DNA of 64,000 nt. Source: Gemmiger formicilis (GTDB taxonomy: Bacteria > Bacillota > Clostridia > Oscillospirales > Ruminococcaceae). A model generated the notes under the pieces. The model searched no databases, was not told where the DNA came from, and saw nothing but the letters and a program-made list of their open reading frames with translations. This document shows, piece by piece, positions 43,050 to 50,108 of the stretch. Location of the stretch: the NCBI RefSeq assembly GCF_024462815.1, contig NZ_JANGCG010000010.1, positions 39,202 to 103,201 of the forward strand, in the 5' to 3' direction. The stretch's first letter is position 1. Each line of letters begins with the position of its first letter. The position numbers and the translations under genes are program-made.

Positions 43050-44516
43050 TCAGGCCAGCACGTTCAGGCGCAGGATGTCGGGGTCCTCGGGTCCCGTCAT
43101 GCTGCAGCCCTTCGCCTTGGCGTACTCAATATAATCCAGAATTTCAGCGGTGATACGCTCGCCCGGGGCCAGAATCGGGATGCCCGGCGGGTAGCACATC
43201 ACAAATTCGCTGCAGACCATCCCCTCGGTCTCGCGCAGGGGCAGGCTCTTTTTGGGCGCGTAGAAGGCCTCCTGCGGGCTGGCGGCCACCTCGGGGTCAA
43301 TGTACTCTTGGCTCAAAAGGCCTGCGCCGTCGGTGTGGTAGCGGCGCTTGATTTCGGCAAGCGCGCTGACAAGGCGCTCGACCTCCTGTGGGCGGTCGCC
43401 GATGGAGAGGTACGCCAGAATGTTGCCGATATCGCCAAATTCAATCTGAATGTCGTATTCATCGCGCAGGATATCATAGACCTCGATGCCCGCAAGGCCG
43501 ATGTCCAGCGTGTGAACACTGAGCTTGGTTGTGTCAAAATCAAAGACGGAGTTGCCGTTGCAGAGCTCCTTGCCGAAGGCGTAATAGCCGCCCACCGCGT
43601 TGATTTCCTCGCGGGCGTACTCGGCCATATCGGCCACCTGATGGAACACCTGCCGCCCGCGCAGCGCCAGATTGCGGCGGGAAATGTCCAGACTGGACAT
43701 AAGCAAATAGCTGCCGGAGGTGGTCTGCGTCAGGTTGATAATCTGCCGCACATATCCGGCGTGGACATTGGGGCCGGTCAGCAGCAGGCTCGACTGCGTC
43801 AGGCTGCCTCCGCTTTTGTGCATCGAAACCGAGGCCATATCCGCCCCCGCCGCCATGGCGGAAACCGGCAGCCCGCCGCCGAAATAGAAGTGCGTGCCGT
43901 GGGCCTCGTCCGCAAGGCAGAGCATCCCGGCGTCATGGGCCATCCGCACAATGGCGCGCAGGTCACTGCAGATACCGTAGTAAGTGGGGTTATTCACCAG
44001 CACGGCCACCGCGTTAGGGTGCTCAGCAATCGCCTTGGCCACCTGCTCACGCTTCATGCCCAGGCTGATACCCAGCCGGTTATCGACCTCCGGGTTGACG
44101 TAGACCGGCACAGCGCCGCAGAGCACCAGCGCATTCAGCACACTGCGGTGGACGTTGCGCGGCAGGATGATTTCGTCCCCGCGCTTGCAGGCCGTCAGCA
44201 CCATGCTCTGCACCGAGCTGGTTGTGCCGCCCACCATCAGAAACGCGTGTGCCGCGCCAAAGGCGTCAGCTGCCAGCTCCTCTGCCTCGCGGATGACCGA
44301 AACCGGGTGGCAGAGATTGTCCAGCGGCTTCATGCTGTTGACGTCCACGCCGACGCACTGTTCCCCCAGAAAAGCCGTCAGCTCCGGGTTGCCGCGCCCG
44401 CGCTTGTGGCCCGGCACATCAAACGGCACCACGCGCATTTTGCGGAACGTCTCCAGCGCTTCATGAATCGGTGCACGCCGCTGGTCGAGGCGGGGGCGTT
44501 TTCCCTCTCCGTTCAT
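43050..44516 (-). CDS. speA: Arginine decarboxylase (Orn/Lys/Arg decarboxylase, fold III)
   Basis: A 488-residue PLP enzyme. APIHEALETFRKMRVVPFDVPGHKRGRG is the typical start of the YaaO/SpeA group, and PLP-binding is at SVSMHKSGGSLTQSS (lysine). PPGIPILAPGE is in the C-terminal domain. It converts arginine to agmatine, as the agmatinase downstream confirms; lysine as substrate is the alternative. The start at 44516 follows cggagga; 31 further upstream codons are open but overlap a strong terminator hairpin. It is the first gene of the polyamine operon. Confidence 0.9.
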   Translation of the reverse strand: MNGEGKRPRLDQRRAPIHEALETFRKMRVVPFDVPGHKRGRGNPELTAFLGEQCVGVDVNSMKPLDNLCHPVSVIREAEELAADAFGAAHAFLMVGGTTSSVQSMVLTACKRGDEIILPRNVHRSVLNALVLCGAVPVYVNPEVDNRLGISLGMKREQVAKAIAEHPNAVAVLVNNPTYYGICSDLRAIVRMAHDAGMLCLADEAHGTHFYFGGGLPVSAMAAGADMASVSMHKSGGSLTQSSLLLTGPNVHAGYVRQIINLTQTTSGSYLLMSSLDISRRNLALRGRQVFHQVADMAEYAREEINAVGGYYAFGKELCNGNSVFDFDTTKLSVHTLDIGLAGIEVYDILRDEYDIQIEFGDIGNILAYLSIGDRPQEVERLVSALAEIKRRYHTDGAGLLSQEYIDPEVAASPQEAFYAPKKSLPLRETEGMVCSEFVMCYPPGIPILAPGERITAEILDYIEYAKAKGCSMTGPEDPDILRLNVLA

Positions 44517-44546
44517 TTTTTCCTCCGTTCGCGGTTCCTTTGCAAA

Positions 44547-44590
44547 CAAAAAAAGCGCAAGCCATGCACAGATGTACAGGCTTGCGCTTA
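44547..44590 (-). terminator. Intrinsic terminator directly upstream of speA (possible attenuator)
   Basis: The minus strand reads AAGCGCAAGCC, 15-base loop, GGCTTGCGCTT and TTTTT. It lies only 30 bases before the speA start, with the speA Shine-Dalgarno immediately after it. A terminator in this place either ends an upstream RNA or controls speA by attenuation. Confidence 0.8.
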
Positions 44591-44729
44591 AATTCAGCAT
44601 TTTTTGCACAGGCAGAAATACCCCCGGTCTTGCACCGAGAGAGCATTTTTACCATATGATTCAAAAAGGCTGAGCGTGTCAGAGTCTATATAGCAATTAT
44701 ACTTTTACTACTCTTATTGACCGTTTCAC

Positions 44730-44938
44730 AAGTCTGCACGTCAAAACGTGCAATTTCATGGTTGTATGTAAAGGAACCAACTTATAAAATTTGAGCTTTT
44801 AACTCAATCAATAAGGCAACCTAAGTTGCCGATCGGCAGTGGACCCGGCTGTCCGTATGGCCTTAGCCCCTGGCGGGCGGTCCGTAGGTAAATTGCTTTG
44901 AAAAACTCTTACAAACACGATTCGTCTTTCAAAATCGT
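44730..44938 (-). ncRNA. Candidate structured RNA upstream of speA (6S-like shape possible)
   Basis: A consensus promoter starts transcription near 44937. The RNA could form a 5' hairpin (CACGATT/AATCGTG), a closing stem UUGUAA-GAGUUUUU with AAAAGCUC-UUAUAA (44914-44901 with 44800-44782) and an inner stem ACCUA/UAGGU. A large asymmetric bulge lies between them, then a GC-rich head containing GGACC/GGUCC. A rod with a central bubble is reminiscent of 6S RNA, but I cannot assign a family. A 3' hairpin GCACGT/ACGTGC ends it near 44734. No protein-coding frame is supported here. Confidence 0.4.
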
Positions 44939-44943
44939 GAAGA

Positions 44944-44972
44944 AGTATAACACAAACATTTTGCGCTGTCAA
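44944..44972 (-). promoter_or_regulatory. Near-consensus sigma-A promoter
   Basis: -35 TTGACA (44967-44972), 17-base spacer, -10 TATACT (44944-44949) on the minus strand. It is among the best promoters in the window and drives the RNA upstream of speA. Confidence 0.8.
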
Positions 44973-45026
44973 TATTTTTTTCAAAGAGAAAAGTTCGGCT
45001 GCCGTTGTTGCCCGCAAGCGGCATTT

Positions 45027-45202
45027 TACCGCACGGTTCCGGCTGGGTGAGGTCACCCCGCCCTACGTACCGCCAATCATTACAGCGCTGTTTTCGCTCG
45101 GTCTGTAGGGAGGGGTCTTGACCCCTCCGCCGTTCTCCAATAGACTCCTCTCCCCCATCCTTTGCCCTGTAGGGGCCGGGCACGCCCGGCCCGGCAGTCT
45201 CC
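45027..45202. repeat. Cluster of three GC-rich palindromic repeats
   Basis: Three units share a GTAGGG-type edge and a palindromic core: 45027-45072 (GGGTGAGGTCACCC, inverted orientation), 45102-45134 (GGAGGGGTCTTGACCCCTCC) and 45168-45202 (GGCCGGGCACGCCCGGCC). They resemble short dispersed intergenic repeats of this bacterial group. No gene is seen between 44973 and 45267. Confidence 0.6.
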
Positions 45203-45267
45203 CACAAACGCCATTTACCGGGCAACCTCCGGGCGTCTCATCTCCCGCTTTCCCGCGCTCCTATCGC

Positions 45268-45296
45268 TTTACTTTTCCCACGTTTTGTGCTATAGT
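45268..45296 (+). promoter_or_regulatory. Promoter of trpS
   Basis: -35 TTTACT and extended -10 TGC-TATAGT with 17 bases between. The leader is only about 35 bases, so no T-box fits. Confidence 0.6.
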
Positions 45297-45336
45297 GAAA
45301 AACACTATAGAATGATAGAGTTGTAGGTGAATAAGT

Positions 45337-46344
45337 ATGGAAGAAAAACGCAAACGGATTCTTTCCGGCATCCAGCCCACCGGCACGCCGACGCTGGGCA
45401 ATTATATCGGTGCCGTGCGCAACTGGGCATTGCTGCAGTCTGACTATGACTGCCTGTATATGGTTGCCGACCTGCACAGCCTGACCGTGCGTCAGGTTCC
45501 CGCGGAGCTGCGCCGCCGCACCCGCGAGCTGGCCGCCCTGCTGCTGGCAGTCGGCATTGACCCCAAAAACCATGTGCTGTTTGTGCAGAGCCACGTGCCC
45601 GCCCACACCGAGCTTAGCTGGGTGCTGGCCTGCAACACTCAGTTCGGCGAGCTCTCCCGCATGACCCAGTTCAAGGACAAGAGCGCCAAGCACCCTGACA
45701 ACGTCAACGGCGGCCTCTTCACCTACCCGGTGCTGATGGCGGCCGACATCCTGATTTATAACGCCGACCTCGTCCCCGTGGGGCAGGATCAGACCCAGCA
45801 CCTTGAAATTGCCCGCGACATTGCCGGCCGCTTCAACGGCATCTACGGCGATACTTTCACCCTGCCCGAAGGCTATGTGCCTGCTTCCGGCGCTAAGATT
45901 ATGTCGCTGGCCGAGCCCACCAAGAAGATGAGCAAGTCCGACACGAACGTCAACAGCTTCATCCTGATGACCGATGACAAGGACACCATCGTGCGCAAGT
46001 TCAAGCGCGCCGTGACCGACTCCGACGGCGTTGTCCGCTTTGACCGCGAGGCCAAGCCCGGTGTGTCCAACCTGATGTGCATTTACAGCACCTTCACCGG
46101 CAAATCCAACGAGGAGATTTCCGCCGAGTTTGAGGGCAAGGGCTACGGCGATTTCAAGCTGGCCGTGGCCGAGGTGACTGCCGACGCGCTGGCCCCCGTG
46201 CAGGCCGAGTACGACAAGATTCTTGCTGACAAGGCCTACGTGGACGAGGTCCTCAAGAGCGGCGCAGAGCGCGCTGCGCGCATTGCCAACCGCACCGTCA
46301 GCAAGGTGTACCGCAAGGTTGGCCTGCTGCAGCTGGATAAATGA
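45337..46344 (+). CDS. trpS: Tryptophanyl-tRNA synthetase
   Basis: A 335-residue class I synthetase of normal length. The HIGH-type motif region is SGIQPTGTPTLGNYIGA, and the KMSKS loop is KKMSKSD (about residue 195). GQDQTQHLEIARDIA is the tryptophan-binding stretch. It charges tRNA-Trp. It is preceded by its own promoter and followed by the greA promoter. Confidence 0.97.
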   Translation: MEEKRKRILSGIQPTGTPTLGNYIGAVRNWALLQSDYDCLYMVADLHSLTVRQVPAELRRRTRELAALLLAVGIDPKNHVLFVQSHVPAHTELSWVLACNTQFGELSRMTQFKDKSAKHPDNVNGGLFTYPVLMAADILIYNADLVPVGQDQTQHLEIARDIAGRFNGIYGDTFTLPEGYVPASGAKIMSLAEPTKKMSKSDTNVNSFILMTDDKDTIVRKFKRAVTDSDGVVRFDREAKPGVSNLMCIYSTFTGKSNEEISAEFEGKGYGDFKLAVAEVTADALAPVQAEYDKILADKAYVDEVLKSGAERAARIANRTVSKVYRKVGLLQLDK

Positions 46345-46353
46345 CGTTGTGAC

Positions 46354-46382
46354 TTGACAAATCCCGGATAAACCTATATAAT
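46354..46382 (+). promoter_or_regulatory. Consensus promoter of greA-lysS
   Basis: -35 TTGACA (46354-46359), 17-base spacer, -10 TATAAT (46377-46382). Both hexamers are perfect. Confidence 0.88.
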
Positions 46383-46455
46383 ATTTAAGTTAGTGCGGCT
46401 CCCCAGTTGGTGCCGCACAACTTTTACTATCCAAATCATGTTAGGAGACACAGCT

Positions 46456-46944
46456 ATGGCTAAAGAAGTTGTCGTTACCCGCGAGGGCTATAATAAACTC
46501 GAGCAGGAGCTCGAAAATCTGCGCACCGTCAAGCGTAAGGAGGTTGCCGACAAAATCAAGGTAGCCCGTGGCTACGGTGACCTGAGCGAGAATGCCGAGT
46601 ATGATGCTGCCAAGGAGGAGCAGGCTTCTGTCGAGGCCCGCATCGCCGACTTGGAGGCCACCCTGAAGCTGGCCCGCATCATGGACGAGAGCGAGCTGTC
46701 CAATGACACCGCCTCCATCGGTATGCACGTCAAGATTCTGGCCGAGGGCGATGATTTGGAGGACGCCGAGGAGTATGACCTGACCGGCTCCACCGAGGCC
46801 GATATGGATCTGAACCGCATCAGCGACGAGAGCCCTGTGGGCGCTGCCCTGATTGGCTGCAAGGTGGGCGACAGCTTTGACGTCACCCTGCCCAACGGCA
46901 ACATCATCACCTACAAGCTGCTGGAAGTCTCCCGTTCCAAGTAA
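46456..46944 (+). CDS. greA: Transcription elongation factor GreA
   Basis: A 162-residue protein with the N-terminal coiled coil (YNKLEQELENLRTVKR; GYGDLSENAEYDAAKEEQA holds the acidic tip that stimulates RNA cleavage by RNA polymerase) and the C-terminal FKBP-like domain (SPVGAALIGCKVGDSF). It rescues backtracked polymerase. The start at 46456 follows taggagac. lysS follows by 45 bases without a terminator, so they are co-transcribed. Confidence 0.97.
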   Translation: MAKEVVVTREGYNKLEQELENLRTVKRKEVADKIKVARGYGDLSENAEYDAAKEEQASVEARIADLEATLKLARIMDESELSNDTASIGMHVKILAEGDDLEDAEEYDLTGSTEADMDLNRISDESPVGAALIGCKVGDSFDVTLPNGNIITYKLLEVSRSK

Positions 46945-46989
46945 GAAAAACACGCTGTAGAATCAAAAACCACGAAAGGACGATCTCAC

Positions 46990-48498
46990 ATGGAGCAGAA
47001 TAAGCCCCAGACCGAGCAGGAGCTGACCCAGCAGGCCGCTGTGCGCCGCCAGAAGCTGGCAGACCTGTGCGAAGCCGGTCATAACCCCTTTGTCATCACC
47101 AAATATGCGCAGGACGCGTACTCGGCCGACCTCAAACAGGAATTTGCCGAGCTGCCTGCCGAAGCCGAGACCGGCAAGATCGTCTCTCTGGCCGGCCGTA
47201 TGATGTCCAAGCGCGTCATGGGCAAGGCCAGCTTTGCCCATCTGCGCGACCAGAAGGGTGACATCCAGATTTTCGTCAAGCGCGATTTGCTGGGCGATGA
47301 GGCCTATGCCGCCTTCAAGAAGCTGGACATCGGCGACATTATCGGCGTCAAGGGCGAGGTTTTCCGCACCAAGATGGGCGAGATTTCCGTTCGCGTGTCC
47401 GAGTTGACGCTGCTCTCCAAGAGCCTGCTGCCCCTGCCGGAGAAGTTCCACGGCCTGACCGACCGCGAGGCCCGCTACCGTCAGCGCTATGTTGACTTGA
47501 TTATGAACCCCGGCGTCCGCCGCGCCTTTGAGGTGCGCAGCCAGTTCATCAAGCACCTGCGCAACTACCTCGACAGCATGGGCTACATGGAGGTCGAGAC
47601 CCCCGTGCTGAACACGATTGCCGGCGGCGCCGCAGCCCGCCCGTTCATCACCCACCACAACACGCTGGACATTGATATGTACCTGCGCATTGCCACCGAG
47701 CTGCCCTTGAAGCGACTGATTATCGGCGGCATTGACCGCGTGTACGAGGTGGGCCGTATCTTCCGCAACGAGGGCATGGATCCCAAGCACAACCCCGAGT
47801 TCACCACCGTTGAGCTGTACCAAGCCTACACCGATTTCCACGGCATGATGGACATTGCCGAGGGTCTGCTTTCCAGCGCCGCCAAGGAGATTCTGGGCAC
47901 CTACGAGATTGAGTGGCTGGGCAACAAGATTGACCTGACCCCCGGCTGGAAGCGCATGACGATGATTGAGGCTGTGCGTGAGTACGTGGGCATTGACTTT
48001 GACGCCATCAGCGATGACGCCGAGGCTGTTGCCGCCGCCAAGGCGAAGGGCGTGGAGTTGAACCCCGCCGCCGAGCCGACCTGGGGCAACGCGCTGTACG
48101 CCTGTTTTGACCAGAAGGTGGAAGAGCACCTGATTCAGCCCACCTTCATCACGATGTATCCGGTCGAGGTCAGCCCGCTGACCAAGCGCAGCCCCGAGGA
48201 CCCGCGCCTGACCGAGCGCTTTGAGTTCTTCATCAACCACGCCGAGATGGGCAACGCCTACAGCGAACTGAATGACCCTCTGGACCAGCGCGAGCGCTTT
48301 GTGAAGCAGGCCGAGCAGCGCGACCGCGGCGATGACGAGGCCGAGATGATTGATGAGGATTTCCTGACCGCTATGGAGTATGGCATGCCTCCCACAGGCG
48401 GCATGGGCATCGGCATCGACCGCTGTGTCATGATGCTGACCAACTCCGACTCCATCCGCGATGTGATTTTGTTCCCCACGATGAAGCCCATCGACTAA
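46990..48498 (+). CDS. lysS: Lysyl-tRNA synthetase, class II
   Basis: A 502-residue enzyme. The N-terminal OB-fold anticodon domain (about 60-160) is followed by the class II core: motif 2 EVGRIFRNEGMDPKHNPEFT and motif 3 GGMGIGIDRCVMMLTNSDSI near the end. It charges tRNA-Lys. It is transcribed from the greA promoter. Confidence 0.97.
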   Translation: MEQNKPQTEQELTQQAAVRRQKLADLCEAGHNPFVITKYAQDAYSADLKQEFAELPAEAETGKIVSLAGRMMSKRVMGKASFAHLRDQKGDIQIFVKRDLLGDEAYAAFKKLDIGDIIGVKGEVFRTKMGEISVRVSELTLLSKSLLPLPEKFHGLTDREARYRQRYVDLIMNPGVRRAFEVRSQFIKHLRNYLDSMGYMEVETPVLNTIAGGAAARPFITHHNTLDIDMYLRIATELPLKRLIIGGIDRVYEVGRIFRNEGMDPKHNPEFTTVELYQAYTDFHGMMDIAEGLLSSAAKEILGTYEIEWLGNKIDLTPGWKRMTMIEAVREYVGIDFDAISDDAEAVAAAKAKGVELNPAAEPTWGNALYACFDQKVEEHLIQPTFITMYPVEVSPLTKRSPEDPRLTERFEFFINHAEMGNAYSELNDPLDQRERFVKQAEQRDRGDDEAEMIDEDFLTAMEYGMPPTGGMGIGIDRCVMMLTNSDSIRDVILFPTMKPID

Positions 48499-48587
48499 AA
48501 AGCATTGATTCCACGCCTTTTATCAACCGCGTTTGGATGATTTGACACCACATTGACACCAAACTTGTGCAGAAAAGGCTTTACAAG

Positions 48588-48630
48588 AAAGCAGAGAGTT
48601 ATCCTCTTACGGATGACTCTCTGCTTTTTT
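48588..48630 (+). terminator. Intrinsic terminator after lysS
   Basis: Stem AAAGCAGAGAGT/ACTCTCTGCTTT extended by ATCC/GGAT, followed by T6. The 90 bases before it contain ttgacaccacattgacacca, a stretch like the 3' end of clostridial integrase genes. Confidence 0.8.
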
Positions 48631-48653
48631 GTTTATGTAGTTGTGCATTTCTG

Positions 48654-48929
48654 CGCGGAAGCAATGAGGTGATACCACCGAACCGCTTATATGGTCCAAC
48701 GGATTTCTTCGCAGGTCCGTTTCTGATATGCGGAGACGGTGGTGAAGATCTGATAAGTTTGACGGATAATCAAATTACAAAATATGAGAAAAAATATCAC
48801 TCACCCCTGATTTTCCTTGAGCTATATCCGAAGCCGATTACTCTCAAATGCACGCCAGAATTGTATGCTAAATGCATGGGAGAGGAACATCAGCATGATA
48901 CACAAGAAAATGAACATGATGAGAGATAA
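48654..48929 (+). pseudogene. C-terminal fragment of a DUF3846-like mobile-element protein
   Basis: The frame reads NRLYGPTDFFAGPFLICGD and then EDLISLTDNQITKYEKKYHSP, the conserved end of DUF3846 proteins found on clostridial conjugative elements. It ends in an acidic His-rich tail. The N-terminal half is missing; upstream the frame runs through the lysS terminator. It marks the left edge of a mobile region. Confidence 0.5.
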
Positions 48930-49024
48930 GTCCATTTGTATGGAAAATCGTGAAAATGGGCTTTGCTCTTATTGAAAAGCATGATATACTATTCTTACAT
49001 TGTACTGATGTAAGGAGAGCAGCG

Positions 49025-50044
49025 ATGGCAGGCACAGAACGGTATGTTCGTAACAGCACAGCAGATTTTCTTGTGTTCACGAAAGATTCAGAGACAGATG
49101 GCATAGAAGTTCGCGTTCAGGATCACGAGGTCTGGCTGACGCAAAAAGGCATTGGACAACTGTTTGATGTTGACCGCAGTGTTGTTGCCAAACATCTGCG
49201 GAATATTTTTGCGGAAAATGAATTATCCGAAAGTACAACTTGTGCAAAATTTGCACAAGTTGCAGATAATGGCAAGACCTATCACTACAAATTCTACTCC
49301 CTGCCCGCCATTATTGCTGTTGGCTACCGCACCAATTCCACCCGTGCCACACAATTCCGTCAATGGGCAACCAAAGTGCTGGATACATTTACCCGGCAGG
49401 GATATGTTCTGGATAAGGATCGGCTTATTAATGGGCAAATCTTTGATGAAGATTACTTCGACCATTTGGTTTCCGAAATACAGGAAATCCGCGCCAGCGA
49501 GCGTCGCTTTTACCAGAAAATTACGGATATTTATGCTACTGCCGTAGATTACTCGGTAGACAGCAAAACGACCAAAGACTTCTTTGCAACCGTTCAGAAT
49601 AAAATGCACTACGCTGTTCACGGCAGTACTGCCGCAGAGGTCATTGTGCAACGGGCAGACCACACAAAAGACCACATGGGGTTGACCTCATGGAAGAATG
49701 CCCCAAACGGGAAGATAGTCAAAGCCGATGTTTCTGTTGCAAAGAACTATTTGCAGCAAGATGAGTTACAAGAACTGAATGAGATTGTAACAATGTACCT
49801 TGATTATGCAACGCGCCAAGCACGGCGGCATATTCCTATGACGATGCAGGACTGGGCAGAGAAACTGGACGCTTTCCTGCAATTCAACGATGCCGAAATT
49901 CTAAAAGATAAAGGAAAGGTTACAGCAGCAATCGCAAAGGCTTTCGCAGAAAGTGAATTTGAAAAGTACCGCGTTATACAGGACAGGCAGTACCAAAGCG
50001 ATTTTGACCGCCTTATGATGGAGGCGGAATCAACAAAACAATAA
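49025..50044 (+). CDS. RhuM-family protein (virulence RhuM-like)
   Basis: A 339-residue protein of the RhuM/Fic-associated family: EVWLTQKGIGQLFDVDRSVV is a helix-turn-helix-like start, followed by YYKFYSLPAIIAVGYRTNS-like sequence and TSRATQFRQWATKVL-like sequence. The family is common on pathogenicity islands and conjugative elements; its role is unclear. The ATG at 49025 follows aaggagag. A promoter with TATACT lies about 40 bases upstream. It stands before a relaxase gene. Confidence 0.8.
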   Translation: MAGTERYVRNSTADFLVFTKDSETDGIEVRVQDHEVWLTQKGIGQLFDVDRSVVAKHLRNIFAENELSESTTCAKFAQVADNGKTYHYKFYSLPAIIAVGYRTNSTRATQFRQWATKVLDTFTRQGYVLDKDRLINGQIFDEDYFDHLVSEIQEIRASERRFYQKITDIYATAVDYSVDSKTTKDFFATVQNKMHYAVHGSTAAEVIVQRADHTKDHMGLTSWKNAPNGKIVKADVSVAKNYLQQDELQELNEIVTMYLDYATRQARRHIPMTMQDWAEKLDAFLQFNDAEILKDKGKVTAAIAKAFAESEFEKYRVIQDRQYQSDFDRLMMEAESTKQ

Positions 50045-50054
50045 TTACAGGCAG

Positions 50055-50092
50055 ATGCCCTATGTGAGATTCATTTCACATAGGGCATTTTT
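50055..50092 (+). terminator. Intrinsic terminator after rhuM
   Basis: Thirteen-base stem ATGCCCTATGTGA/TCACATAGGGCAT with TTTTT. Confidence 0.88.
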
Positions 50093-50108
50093 CTTTTAGG
50101 GAGCTTCT

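Noticed and set aside
44461..44664. A 67-codon minus-strand frame that could be a leader peptide of speA
   Set aside because: It has no ribosome-binding site, runs through the terminator hairpin and into speA in another frame.
44782..44914. Assigning the RNA upstream of speA firmly as 6S RNA or as a known riboswitch
   Set aside because: The rod shape fits loosely, but I do not see diagnostic conserved sequence and could not run a covariance search.
45240..45336. T-box leader for trpS
   Set aside because: The predicted start leaves only about 35 bases of leader, with no specifier loop, T-box sequence or terminator.
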